From NCBI GenBank assembly GCA_030686995.1, contig CM060696.1:10150487-10214486 (forward strand): DNA of 64,000 nucleotides, in the 5' to 3' direction. The stretch's first letter is position 1, and each line of letters opens with the position of its first letter. Shown one piece after another: positions 35,378-47,500 of the stretch. The notes under the pieces were generated by a model that saw only the letters and a list, made by a program, of their open reading frames with translations, was not told the DNA's origin and ran no database searches. This DNA comes from Artemisia argyi. Its lineage: Eukaryota; Streptophyta; Magnoliopsida; Asterales; Asteraceae. A program made the translations under genes and the position numbers.

Positions 35378-35460
35378 CTTTGGTCTAGTGGTTTCATTGA
35401 TGGTTGTTTACATGGGAGACCGGGGTTCGATTCTTGTAAGTGTCAAATTTTTTTAACACA
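35378..35460 (+). mobile_element. SINE head (tRNA-like), partial
   Basis: A box TGGTCTAGTGG at 35381-35391 and B box GGTTCGATTC at 35424-35433, with the A-to-B spacing of a real tRNA-derived SINE (about 33 bases), followed by AAATTTTTTTAA. I cannot fold a complete tRNA cloverleaf, so this is not called a tRNA gene. The 3' end and target duplication are not clear. Confidence 0.55.
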
Positions 35461-35615
35461 TTTCCGGAAAATTACTGAAATTGGAGTGCTGACTGGACAT
35501 TCCACGTAGGCAATCGAAATATAAAAATGTTGATGACTTGACAATTGACATGATGAGTCAGCATTATCTGCTTCATGTACAACCTTCAAAGTATCAAGTG
35601 CAACTCATACTTAGC

Positions 35616-35741
<126 letters not shown>

Positions 35742-35759
35742 ATTTTTTTAATAAACAAA

Positions 35760-35935
35760 ATCTATATCTAATAAAAGAAAGAAAAAAAATACAAAATATG
35801 TAAAATATACCATCAATCATCAGCAGAAACCAAAGAAAAATGTACTACCAGTAGAAACACCAAGCTATCAGCAGAAACATTGTCCACCAGCAGCAATGAG
35901 AATCCAACAGCTGCAAAAATGATTAGAATACAACA
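35760..35935 (-). repeat. Truncated 3' LTR of the gag-only copia element
   Basis: Ends at CAACA 35931-35935 next to the polypurine tract. It shares with the right LTR repeated CAGCAGAAAC words (four here, five at 39150-39260), which form a sub-repeat of the U3 region. Homology is lost toward the AT microsatellite, so its outer end is missing or highly diverged. Confidence 0.5.
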
Positions 35936-35953
35936 ATAAGCCTCCCCTCAATC
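35936..35953 (-). other. Polypurine tract of the gag-only copia element
   Basis: Minus strand GATTGAGGGGAGGCTTAT immediately before the LTR start TGTTG. Confidence 0.6.
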
Positions 35954-37798
35954 ACTGCATCTGATAAAAACTATTGTTCTTTGGTACCCAGAATGAACCT
36001 TTCCTTTGAGATCTCCAAAAACAACCCATTGAGGGCTTAACAGTAGTTGCCACACTCACCACACCATGTGCCATATTCATATGAGATACATAAGGTGTAT
36101 ATGACTGAAAATAAGAGCTGGTAGGTCTATAGGGCATAGGTCTAGCATTACTTTTCCACCAATCAGTAGTAATTGATGAAGAATATCCTCTATCAGAGGG
36201 AAAACTCCTATTAAGCCTATCAGCAGAAACGGGTGCATACACCTTTGGCTTACAGTAGGAACTGGTATACCAACTCTCACATGGGCTGCTTTAGGAACAA
36301 ATGGAGGAATACTAGCAACATTATGCCACCTGGGTCTAAAGGTCTGTTGGCCATAGGAAACACCCATCCTATTCTCATGATAATCACAGTCTTTAATAAG
36401 ATGGAATTCACTACCACACACAAAACAAGATTTCTTCTTAACATGACTTGCCTTTTTATTAAAATAACCATTCTTATTACAAGAAGTCCTAGAATTGTAT
36501 TTATTCTGATCAGTTCTATTACAAGAGAAACTAGGGAAATCTTGAACAACAATGGGTTCTTTGATAGGTGCCCTATCTTTGGATTCAATCTCAGCTTTAC
36601 TCTTAGATGTGGAAACACTAGAAGTAGATGCATAAGAGGTAGACTCAGTTGAGTTAGACTCTGAGCTTTTAACACTAAAAACACTAGAGTCAGGGACATT
36701 GACCTTTGAAGACATGTCATAGTTATCACAAGATACAAAGTCATTAGACATAGAATTAGTATCACTAGAGGTTGAGGACTTTGTACCATAAGACATTTGT
36801 GATTCATCTAAGTCCATTTGGGGTGAGGTAGGCTTAAATATTCCTGTTATAGGTGGAGAAACAGCATTCATTCCCCCTTCTTTAACATATTTAACAGGAG
36901 TTTGAAATTGTAGAAGAGGTTTAGGGTCAAAAACACTTGGTTCATCAGGGTCATACACCTCATCTGGCCCTATATAGTCTCCATACCCTAATTCTCTTCT
37001 ATACCTAGTGGACTAAGAACTATTAATTAGCTTCTCAAGGTGTTTAGATCCCTCTTGCCACTTTTTACGACATGCTACTTCTTTATCAAACTTAACCTGC
37101 AATTCTTGTTTTTCTAAACCTACTTTTGCTTTTTCTTTTTCAGAAAAATTTAACAAATTTTTAGTATTCTCTAAGTCTCTTTCTAACACCCTAATTTTCT
37201 CTTCATATGCTAATTGATTCTTTTGAAACCAAACTGCTTGTTGCTCTAATGTTTTAATTGCTTCTTTATAGGCTTTGACCTGAATATAACATTCTTTATA
37301 TTGTGGTTCTATTTCATCATAAGATTTTTTACGTTCAGCATATTTTTTGTCACAACCAAAAGGGCAGTTATGTACCTCAGTAATGGCACCCATGAGAGCA
37401 AATTCTTCAGCATTACCTATAATACAAGTTTCCTTTCTCATCTTCTTGGATTCAGCTTTCCCACCATACCTTGCTTTGATTTTATTCCATATCTCCCTTG
37501 CATCATCCATATAATGGAAATGATCATCAAGAATAGATTTAAGCAAGGTAGTTCTTGCCTTTGATTTCCTCTGAACAGCAATGTGTTCATCTGCAGTTGT
37601 TGGAGGGAGAATAATGATTTTTCCATTTGTATCTCTTCCAACCTTTTTCTTGTTGTTACCATTTTGAATCACCTTCCAAATATTCATATCATTTTTCGTG
37701 ATCCAGTATTCCATCTTCTTAGCCCAGACCTCGTACTCATTATTCATCAAATAAGGAAATTTTGTATCATTCCTTTCATTGCCAGATTCTGCCATCAT
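35952..37798 (-). pseudogene. gag: Copia Gag with internal deletion, stop and frameshift
   Basis: Starts at ATG 37798 (MMAESGNERNDTKFPYLMNN; a second Met follows). The N-terminal copia Gag region (NEYEVWAKKMEYWI; DAREIWNKIKARYGG) runs without its usual middle into a coiled-coil segment (YEEKIRVLERDLENTKNLL), suggesting an internal deletion near 37430. TAG at 37013-37015 interrupts the frame, which then continues to the zinc knuckle CFVCGSEFHLIKDC. A frameshift near 36240 moves the last part (SFPSDRGYSSS...FWVPKNNS) into the next frame, ending at 35952. Gag packages element RNA; this copy could not make a full protein. Confidence 0.8.
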
Positions 37799-38814
37799 GA
37801 AGGTGTGGAGAGAAGTTTGGTTGTGAGGTTTGTAAAGAACCTGTTGTTGCCAAGTAAAGTTATCATAGCAGCAGCAACTGTCCCAGCGACACTAGTTGCT
37901 TCCTCAATAATAATAATAACAGCAGCAACAAACAACAATTTAATTCTTTTGTCGCCAAGTAAATAAACAACAGCAGCAATTATCACCGTCCCATGTATGA
38001 CATCACCGTAGGATATTCGACCAATTCAATACATATGTTGATCACAAACAGTTCTTGACATCAATAATAATACGCAAAAGATGCCAAAACCAATAACTGT
38101 TCCACACAATCCTTTGACCAATCAATAATAAAGACAGTACGAGATTACTTTAACAATCAACCAATCAATCAAATGTTGATCACAAACAGATCCATCCCCA
38201 CAAATAAACAAGGCATGAGTTAACCACACCCTCCCTAAGCCACACCCTCCCTATTTGACCAGCTGCCGCCGCTTGTATTGTCTGCATTAAAACCTGTACA
38301 TTTTGACTAAAAGTAGGTGGACCCCCTGGTAGGGAGGGTGCGGTCAACACATCCCATAAACAATATTACGTGATGAACACCAGATCAATTTTAATACATG
38401 ACAACCTTAAATCTGTTCCCACGTGAATTTTAATATTTGACCAATCAATAACTTGCAAGAAAAATCACCTTCCCTGCAGTCGATGATAATTTTTGAGAAT
38501 TATATCACCACCGATCCACTTAATAACTTCAACCAATCACCAATCTTGCTATCTTCAATAAACCTCAGCCCCATACTCAATTCGGACGAGGTACCAATTA
38601 AATCTTTGACCCACCAGCGAGGTTTGTTATCAGGATACAACAGCAACCAATAAAGTTGTACGACCAATTGACAAAGAAAAAACTAGTATAATAAAATTTT
38701 CGATATCTTTAAAAACCTTAAAGAACCACCGTACCTTTTACAAATATGCTTTTGTCGACACTAAACCTTTTCTTCAACAACGAAAACCTTGTAGTTCACT
38801 AGATATGGAGAGCC
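37799..38814 (-). other. Leader of the gag-only copia element
   Basis: About 1 kb without coding content, rich in CAGCAG/CAACAACA words near 37860-37990. It contains a foldback insertion at 38217-38349. Confidence 0.6.
38217..38349. mobile_element. Possible MITE with CACCCTCCCT inverted ends
   Basis: Left GTTAACCACACCCTCCCTA and the reverse complement of the right end, GTTGACCGCACCCTCCCTA, are nearly identical inverted repeats around an approximately 95-base centre; the CCACACCCTCCCTA word is repeated at the left. No clear target duplication. Confidence 0.5.
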
Positions 38815-38832
38815 ACCCTCTCTGATACCACT
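38815..38832 (-). other. Primer binding site of the gag-only copia element
   Basis: Minus strand AGTGGTATCAGAGAGGGT after the LTR: an exact TGGTATCAGAG match to the copia initiator-Met tRNA primer site. Confidence 0.85.
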
Positions 38833-39295
38833 TGTTAGTCCACGATCAAGCCCTTCTAGGATAATAACAATGATTTAACATACACAGTGGAATAATAAAG
38901 AACACAATCAAAGTTATGAACAAGGTTTTCTAATAAAACAATGTTCCCTATGGATCTCTATTACTGAATATTAAAAGTGTTATTTGAGAAGTGTTTCAAG
39001 AAGTGTGTGTAAAACCTTAGCCGTATATTTCTTTTATAATACAGGAAACCCTAATACGACATTAACTAGAAATATCACTTCCTAATATATTTCATGCATA
39101 TCTTAACAAACTTCTAAATATACGGATAGACTATTACTATTATCCGCATAAACAAGCTATCAGCAGGAACCAACTGCACTAACAGCAGGAACCGTAAACT
39201 AATACTACCATCAGGAACCACATACTTGCCAGCAGAAACCATAAATACACTATCAGTAGAAATGAAAACTATTACAATTTCTATAATTCCTAACA
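38833..39295 (-). repeat. 5' LTR of the gag-only copia element
   Basis: 463 bp, TGTTAG...CTAACA on either strand (short inverted ends). The U3 part, 39150-39260, has about five copies of a CAGCAGRAACC sub-repeat. On the minus strand TATTATAAAAGAAATATA near 39027-39044 could be a TATA box. Confidence 0.8.
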
Positions 39296-39449
39296 AAATG
39301 TTCTTCTCATAAACGTGTTTTCCAAATATAAGAAGCACGTTCTATAAAGATTTAAAATAGATAGTTATCTTCTTTTTTTCTTTATATCTTCTCTATATTT
39401 GAATTGCGTTATCTACTAGGTTACATATGCGAACCCGTAATTCTGAGCC

Positions 39450-40401
39450 TATATATAGTCGACTTTTGGGGCTGCTCATCGTTCATCATTCTTCTAATCT
39501 TTGTCTCTTTGTTTTTTTATCGCACTATAAACCATGATGATCACCGCACTCTCATATATCGGTGGCACGAATTGTAAGTGCATCATCAAGGTAAAAGTCA
39601 TTTCTATATGGAACCAGTATTACGGTGCTTCTTAGCGATCTAAAGTTGCTGGTATTGATATGATTCTAATCGACGAGCAAGTCTAAATATTTGTTTATAA
39701 CTAAATCCTTAGTTGTGAAGCATATGCATGTTATAAAATATTTATCTTTATAATATTTCTTTGCTTAATAGGGTACCAAGATCCATTCAACAATTGGTAA
39801 TTTAGTGGTTTCTGATTTCGATAACTTCATTCACCAAGTTGATTATCACGTCATATCCAACTTTAATGTTAAGAAAACAGAGACATGCTTAAACTAGCTT
39901 CTCATGCATGCAAAATCCATATAAAAAAATAAAAATAAAATAAAAAACACACTAATGTGCGACGATGTTCCGATTTTGCCAATATACAAAAGTCATTGAA
40001 TTTTTTTGTCTTTTGAGTGTTAATGTAGAATGACTACGACAACAAGTGTGATGAGCTTGGTCATATAGAGATCCTTTTGATGTTCGGAAAAGTGAAATAT
40101 TGGGATAGTGAGTTTTATGAATGTGTATTAAAATTTTAACCACTAAAGTCAGTTATGTTTATTGAAGGTGTTAGTTGCTTTAATTTTGTTTGTCACTTAC
40201 ACATCACAGACAAGTCGGCAATTCATAACGCTTTATTCGGTACAAGAATATTTATAAACAGAGATATACCACAATTAGTGGCTTTCCGGAAAAGGTAATT
40301 ACATTGACGTAGTACTATAAGTGTCTTAATATGGAACAAAATACATGTAACTTATAGCAAGAGTTATTTAGACATCCCACAACTATGAAGCGCAAGAGGG
40401 A
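39450..40401 (+). pseudogene. Replication protein A 70-kDa-like relic
   Basis: Plus-strand pieces reading CKCIIKVKVISIWNQYYG...GIDMILIDEQ, then after an intron-like gap (AG at 39769-39771) GTKIHSTIGNLVVSDFDNFI and YHVISNFNV, and later RIFINRDIPQLVAFRKR. Order and wording match the OB-fold of plant RPA1-like proteins (DUF223 type), which occur both as host genes and as Helitron passengers. A stop TAA after NQYYGAS breaks the first exon. A TATA box (TATATATAG, 39451-39458) lies about 80 bases upstream of ATG 39534. The 3' side is cut by the Tat gypsy LTR at 40402. Confidence 0.6.
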
Positions 40402-40866
40402 TGTTGATGCAAAAGTTGGGTATTCCTTGTTTAGATTCCTTTTCCCGTATCAACTGGATCTTTGATGCTGAGACCTACGCACTAAAGCACAGAAAACACC
40501 GTTAGGCTTACCATGGGATTGTCTCCCACGATTATCCTCCGGCGTGAGAGTAAGTAATCGGTTTTAGGGTTTTAGTGAAGAGTTAGGGTTAAGAGATGAT
40601 ACCTCAATGAGAGCCGAGATGCCCTTTATATACACACGAAATCCTTGTTGGTTTCGTGTTCCTTACCCTTCGGCATATCCCGCCTTATACGGTCCTTTGA
40701 TCCTTATCCCATAAATAAGAGATCATATATCAAGACCATAAATAATGTATCCGAATTTGGGCCTTTGTAAGCCCAAATCTTTATCGTGATAGCCCACGCA
40801 TGATGGGCTTGAGTATTAATGTCCATTGGCCGGGTTCGTGACCTGAGTGCGGACTATACGTCATCA
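40402..40866 (-). repeat. 3' LTR of the Tat gypsy element
   Basis: 465 bp, TGTTGATGC...GTCATCA. Read on the minus strand it abuts the polypurine tract. Homologous to 57049-57453. Confidence 0.92.
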
Positions 40867-40880
40867 TGTCCCCCCAGTCT
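40867..40880 (-). other. Polypurine tract of the Tat gypsy element
   Basis: Minus strand AGACTGGGGGGACA directly before the LTR start TGATGACG. Confidence 0.8.
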
Positions 40881-41111
40881 AGTATGCGCAAGGTGAAACC
40901 GCGGATGCTAGACTAACCATTGTTAACAAAAATATCCCAGGATGCTTGGCGGGGAAGCTTCAAGTGTTTCCCACCTAAAAATTAAGTTCCAAATATCCCT
41001 CCTAACTTGTGAGAGGGTGGGTGAAAAGTGTCTCACCTCTTGATCTCCCATCCACATGATTAGAGGAAGTGGGATACACATGTCAATCATCCATGAATGT
41101 GTGGAACCCTG

Positions 41112-41117
41112 TATAAA
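41112..41117 (+). promoter_or_regulatory. TATA box candidate for the antisense gene
   Basis: TATAAA 148 bases upstream of ATG 41260, in the gap between the 3' LTR and the antisense gene. Position is reasonable for plant Pol II; functional use is inference. Confidence 0.4.
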
Positions 41118-41259
41118 GTGTAGCCTCCCTTTCACTGTAGCTATCATAGTAAAAAAAATCTTCCTTTCCACCTTTGTTAAGCGTCTCAAACCGCAATCAA
41201 GAAATCATCAATCTTCAAGGTAATAGCGCGTACGCATCTGAATCTATCAAATTCTAATA

Positions 41260-43792
41260 ATGGTTCTCAAACTATCCGACTTCACTTTGAAAATAACCGA
41301 GGATGAACTTCGTGAGTTCACCTCAGATTATTATGTCCCGCTCGCGTTGCACCAGGTAGTACCGGTGGCGACTGCATCCATAGCGGAGTTCCCTGAAGGG
41401 AAAGTAGGGCTATACACACGTTTTTTCGAATTTTCGAATCAACGTGTGCCAATTTTGCTATTCTTATGCGATGTTCTTAACTATTATCGCCTCCACATAT
41501 CCCAACTGCACTGCATAAGCGCATCAAAAATAACCAATTTCGAAGTAAACTGTCGCTTGTTGGCGATTAACCCTACCATCAATCTGTTCCACGTGTTTTA
41601 TCATTCGACGTGGTCAAATGGGTGGGTGTCCTTTTCCAAGCGCGCAGGGCGGCTGCAATGCTATACGGAAAAGCCAGATGCGCTTAGGAACTGGAGAGAG
41701 AAATTCTTCTAGGTTGATGATACATTTTTCCTATGGGATTTCGAGTTCTATACCCAAGGGTTGTTACCAAAGGATGAGCGCCCAAACCTCGGGACGTATA
41801 GCATAGATGATGCTGAAACGATCAATGCCAATCGCATTCCTATCAACTCCTACCCAGAAGCGTGTTTGGTGCATATGGGCATTAGTCGTAACTACTTCCA
41901 AAGTCATGACGAGGTGCCAACTTTTTTGGACGAGGATAGCCGGGGTGGGTTCTTGTCCTTCCCTCTCATTCGCTTAGTAGTGTAAGCGCTCCCTTTTTTA
42001 TTGTAGCTTATGTAACCCATTTTTGTTTGCTTGTTGTTTGTTATGAAGAGATGGATCTATTCAGCGTAGTGAAACTGGCGAGGCCCACACAGGTAACCTT
42101 AGGGGTGCGCCCCTTGAGAGAAGGTGAGGCACCAATATTAGAGGCTACTGCAGGGCGCACAATGGAGTTTGCGCAGGAGGAGCCAGAGAATGTCTCCCTA
42201 TGAGTTTTAGAGGCGACCCCCGTGCGTAGTGTTCCAAACCTGAGGGTACAATCCCCAGAGCTATCACGCACAGATTCGTCAGAAAGTATGGGGATCCTTA
42301 TGGTTGAAAGTGAGCCAGGAGAGGCGAGCCAAGTGGTGAAGCACAAGAAAACTTATAGTGGTGATGGTGCAGGCACATCCAAAAGAAGACGCCATGTTAT
42401 CACTGTAGATGCGTCATCAGAGGAGGATGCGTCGCCCAATTTATGTGCCAAGGATACCACTGAAACTCCTCCCCCCAATTAAGTGATGAAACTTGTGTCT
42501 TTAAAACTTCATTTCACCTTCTCCGTTAATTATAAAATAACTTTGAACCATTGTCATTTGCGTGCAGTGTTGAGGCTGCTAGGGATGCTGCTGCGCATGC
42601 TAGGAAATCGCCACCCAAGGCGAGTTCCTTTCCTATCGATGAACCTTCGAAGAAGAGCCAATGGGCTGAGGATGCGCCAATAGATCGTCTTATAGAGGAG
42701 CTAAGTTTAGCCGCTGCAAACCAGGCCACATTAGTTGCACAGCTGAAGGTAAGGTACGCTGGTGAAGGTAGCAGTAGTGCGCAGAAAGATGAAGAGATTG
42801 CGCTACTGAAGGCACAGTTGGCTGATGCTCGAGCTGAGGTAGAATCAACAAATGTGTACGCCAAGAAGCTTGCTGAGGAGAAGATGTCATTATTTGCCCA
42901 AGTGAGCCAAGAGCCTTTTAAAGATTACAAGGCCACTTGTCTTTGGGTTTTGAAGTACATGGAGCAGAACAAGAGCAAGCACTTCTCTCAGTTGGATGAG
43001 TTTTGCAAGACTATGGAGGATGCGTTGGAGAAGCAGGAGGTTAAGTTGCGCAAGCTCAGTATTGAGTATGATGAGGAGCTATACCCACACCTGGTATCAT
43101 CCATTGCTGAGCGCAGGTGGCTTATCAGCCATGGCCAGCGCCTTGCAGCTTTGAGCACTTTGGAGTCCCAAGAAGTTAGAGAATCATTTGGGGATGTTGT
43201 TCAATGCGCCTTGGCATGTGGCAAGGGGGAGACTGTAGAGGAGCTGCATGAGAACCAGATGTTAATAGTGCCTATCGCCCAAGTGCCAGGTTACAACGGG
43301 GGTGCCTATGCTGAGCTTGTCGCTGCTATGGAGAAGATGAAGCTTTTAGAGCTTCCTCACATTACTCAACTGGAGCGCGACCAAGACTACCCCATAGGTG
43401 TTATCATGGAGGGGTTAACCTTGGCGAGGCACACAGCGGAAGACGCTGAGGCACAACCTGATTACTTTCTGAAACCCAATGTGTTGCAGCTGCAGGTACC
43501 TATCTTTGCTCGTCCATGTGACATCCTCAACCCTTTTGCCCTTGAGAAGGAGATCCCTCTGAAGGAATCCTTAGAGTCCCATGCTATGAGACTTGCTAGG
43601 AAGGAGGGTGTCAAGGGGAAGGCGATCCTTTGTGGTCTTGGTGCAGCACATATACCGAGATCTGATGGAGTACCTGTTAGCGTGGCGACAGTGTCACCCA
43701 GGGACAATGATCTGCTGAAGAGGCTTGAGGAAGCTGGGAGTGTTGCGTACCAGGTTAGCAGCTTAGAGCTTAAACGTTCCCATAGTATGTAG
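41260..43792 (+). pseudogene. Antisense spliced gene of the Tat element (gypsy-type putative transposon protein)
   Basis: Opposite in strand to pol and tail to tail with it. Exon 1 41260-about 41981, intron with GTAAGC donor; exon 2 about 42049-42480; exon 3 from the GCAG acceptor at 42566-42569 to the stop at 43792. The N-terminus (RFFEFSNQRVPILLFLCDVLNYY...ISQLHCISASKITNFEVNCR...LFHVFY) matches what is annotated as the gypsy-type putative transposase domain. The middle is acidic and serine-rich with a KRRR patch; exon 3 has coiled coil (EIALLKAQLADARAEVEST) and a conserved C-terminal region. TAG at 41710-41712 and TGA near 42201 interrupt it. Exon 3 alone is open. Related antisense genes are known in Tat elements; their role is unsettled. 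Confidence 0.7.
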
Positions 43793-44572
43793 GCTGCTTT
43801 GGCTTTGTGATGTTTTGTAATAGATTAACATTTTGTTGCACATGTGCATGTTGGATCTATTCTTTGTATGAACTCGTAGTCCATAATAAAATGTTATTTT
43901 AAAGGTGCGATTGTACGCATGTTGTATTATGTTATGTAGATACTTAGTTATCTGTCTTTCCATAAAAGACGTCTATCTCATGTCTAAGAATCAAACGTAA
44001 AAAAGATTACAGGAATCTATAATAACTTATAACATAATCGTGTATGAATTTTATGCGAATATATATGAAATTCACAAGTGTATGGGTTGATATGCAGCGT
44101 ACTGCGAATATCATATTCAAGGAGTCAAGAGTCTTGACTCCTAATTTGTTAAACGCGCACAGTGTGCATTTTTGCGCATCCGTCGTGGGATGTACATTGA
44201 ACTTACTCCAACATCTTGAGAGTAAGGTGTTTAACAAGGATGCGTGATCCGATGTTGATAGGTTTGCAACCCTCTTACTCAACGAGTTATTTAGTAGGTT
44301 TACTCATCCTTTACCATCGTGGGTTTTTATAAGTGCATGCACGCCATGTAGGCAAAAGGTAATATAACAACAATATTGAGACATAAATAATATGTAAACA
44401 ACAAAGTGAAGTGTGTCGCGGAGTTAGCTAGAAACCGCGACATTTAATTAATACTTACAAGTTTTTGGGATAAGAAAAAATTTGCCTAGATAAAACAAAA
44501 TGTAAATACACGGATATTTATTGAGCACTCACTAAAGTGCGGGGCTATCCATGCGTGGGGCCGTAACCTTTC
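43793..44572. other. Spacer between the convergent antisense gene and pol
   Basis: 0.78 kb, no recognisable coding. Contains GCGC-rich fragments but no supported structure; would hold both 3' untranslated regions. Confidence 0.5.
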
Positions 44573-47500
44573 CTAAAGATAGCATCTTTTGAGATTGCAA
44601 ATATTCCATGTGCGTTGTAGCTCACGGCCATCCATGTCACGCAGCTTATACGCACCTTTTCCTAGTGCTTCTATGACCTCATAGGGTCCTTCCCATTTTG
44701 GTCCAAGTTTTCCTGTATCTTCTGTGTGGCTTGCATCATTAGCGCGATAAACAAAGTCGCCTGGTCTAAATGAGGTGCTTCGAACTTTTGCATTGTAATA
44801 TCCCTTCATTTTTGACTTAGCTCTTGCCTCACATATAGCTGCGCGTTTGCGCCTTTCTTCCAATAGGTCCAAGTCTATAAGCCATTCGTCATCATTGGTT
44901 GCGACATTAACTTCTGCAATACCAATAGTTGGCATCCCAATTTCAGCTGGTATGACAGCTTCTGTCCCATAGACAAGAGAAAAGGGAGTGTCTCTATTGC
45001 TAACTTTGATTGTCGTGCGGTGTACCCATAAGACGTGTGACAACTCCTCCACCCATATTCCTTTGTGTTTGTCAAGACGCGCTTTAATTCCCTCGCCCAG
45101 ACTACGATTTGCGCGCTCAACCAAACCATTGGTTTGTGGGTGTTTAACCGATGCGAAGTGTTGTGTAATATTTAGTTTCGCGCACCAATCTTTGAACGGG
45201 TTATCGCGGAATTGTTTTCCGTTGTCCGAAATGATTTCCCCAGGTAATCCAAAGCGGCACACAATATTTTCCCAAACAAATCGTTTTACTTGATTACCTG
45301 TGATTGTTGTCACTGCTTTTGCCTCAATCCACTTAGTGAAGTAGTCTATGGCCACAATAAGAAATTTTAGTCCCCCTGCTGCAACAGGGAAGGGGCCCGC
45401 AATGTCGATACCCCACTTATTGAATGGCCATGGCGAAGTGATAGGCGTTAGCTCTTGTTGTGGTTGGCGTGGGATGGGTCTATGAACTGCAGTCGCTACA
45501 TTTATTTATCACATCATGCGCATCGCAATGCATAGTGGGCCAGTAATATCCTGACCGCAAGGCTCACGCTACAATGGACCGTGGTCCTGAGTGCATACTG
45601 CATGAACCGGCATTGATCTCTTGGAGTACGTAATCTGCCTGAAGAGACCCAACGCACCGAATCTATGGTTGTAGAAATGAGCGGCGATATAGGATACCAT
45701 CTCGAAGTTCGAACCTCTGCGCTGTGCGCCGTATCCCTCGAGTGTCCTTATGCTCATGGAGCAATATGCCTTTGCTTATGAATTCGATGATAGGGGTCAT
45801 CCACGTAGGATCTTGCTCCTCTATCACCATAGATATCTCCATCTCCGAGATGGATTTGTTCTTTAGGATCTCCACCAATACTTTTTTTGACAGGTGCGGA
45901 AAGCTTGTAGATGCGATTTTGCTTAGTGCATCCGCTTTTCTGTTTTCCCCTCTAGGAACTTGTTTAATGGTGAACCTGTCAAAACCCTGGATTAGTGACT
46001 TGGTTTTGTCGAGGTATTGAACCATGTTATCCTCTTTAGCCACATATTCGCCCGACACATGGTTGGCTACTAGTCGGGAATCCACATTGGCTTCTAGGTT
46101 ACGTACACCCATTCGAGTTGCAATGCGTAATCCAGCAATTAGGGCTTCATACTCTGCCTCGTTGTTCGTGGCTGTGAATTCAAAGCACAATGCGTAAGTG
46201 AATTCCATTCCTTCTGGACTGGTGAGGATAAGGCCTATGCCCGACCCGTCCACGCATGAAGATCCATCCGTGAATAGGACCCATGGTTCTTGTAGTTCTA
46301 CCTTACTCTGTGAAGATGCAGCATCAGTGTCTGGTTTTTCGATGATGAAGTCTGCTAGTATCTGCCCATTAACTGCAGTGCGTGGTCTATAAGAGATGTT
46401 ATGTTCGCCTAGCAATACACTCCACTTTTTTAACCGTCCCGATGTGTCGGGTTTGGAGATAACTTGCTTGATAGGTTAGTCCGTGATCACCGCTATTGGG
46501 TGTGCTTGAAAGTACCTGCACAGTCTTTTGGCAGCAAATACTAACGCCAAGACCAACTTTTCCATTGCGCTATAGTTAATCTTTGTCTTCTTGAGTGCTC
46601 TGCTTACAAAATATACCGGTGTCTGTACGGAGTTCCTATCTGTCAGTAGCACCGCGCTGATTGCTCCATGAGTTGCGGACAAGTACATAATTAACTCTTC
46701 CCCTGGTCGGGGTGCGACTAGCGTGGGAAGCGCTGCTATATGTTGCTTAAGCTGTGTAAAAGCTTCTTCCGCTTCCGTAGTCCAACGAAAGTCTCCGTTT
46801 TTTGTATACTTCTTGAGTGTTTTAAAGAGGGGGAGTGACTTGTCTGCTGATTTGGACAGGAATCTATTCAACCCGGCTAATTTTCCATTCAGAGACTGGA
46901 CTTCTTTCAACGTACGTGGTGAAGGGAGCTAGATGACAGCCATTGTTTTTCCTGGGCATGCCTTAATGCCATCAGGCTCTATCAAGTATCCAAGGAACAT
47001 GCCTTCTGTAGCGCCAAAAGTGCATTTCTTAGGATTTAACTTCATGTTGATCCTTCGTAGTGTACTAAATGTTTCTTCACTGCTGCGCACCAATTCGTCT
47101 TCAGTATGGCTTTTTATGACAAGGTCGTCAACATAGACCTCTAGGTTGCGACCCACTTGTTTTTCAAATGCATTATCTACCAATCACTGGTAGGTGGTGC
47201 CCGCATTCTTTAAACCAAAAGGCATCTTTGTATAACAATAGACACCTTGGCTTATGTGGAAGGCTGTTTTTTCCCCGTCTTCTTTAGCCATTTGGATTTG
47301 GTGGTACCCTTTTTATGCGTCTAAGAAACATTTAAAGGGGTATCCGCACAAAGATTCTACTTTCCAGTCTATCTCTGGTAGTGGGTAGCAGTCATGTGGA
47401 CATGTTTTGGTGAGATCAGTGAAATCAACGCACATCCGCCAACTAGCATCACTCTTTTTTACCATCACTGGGTTGGAGAGCCAGTCATGGTAATAGACTT

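Larger units (their letters stand above)
35760..39295 (-). mobile_element. Gag-only Ty1/copia element (non-autonomous)
   Basis: Right LTR 38833-39295, PBS just inside it (AGTGGTATCAGAGAGGGTGG on the minus strand), about 1 kb leader, gag in two frames, then a polypurine tract and a truncated left LTR. Only some 15 bases separate the end of the gag frames from the polypurine tract, so the whole pol region is absent. Such elements need enzymes from an autonomous relative. Confidence 0.78.

Noticed and set aside
35378..35440. tRNA gene
   Set aside because: A and B boxes are present but I could not fold acceptor and anticodon arms; a SINE head fits better.
42551..43792. Independent host coiled-coil gene
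   Set aside because: Begins at a splice acceptor and continues the antisense gene of the Tat element.
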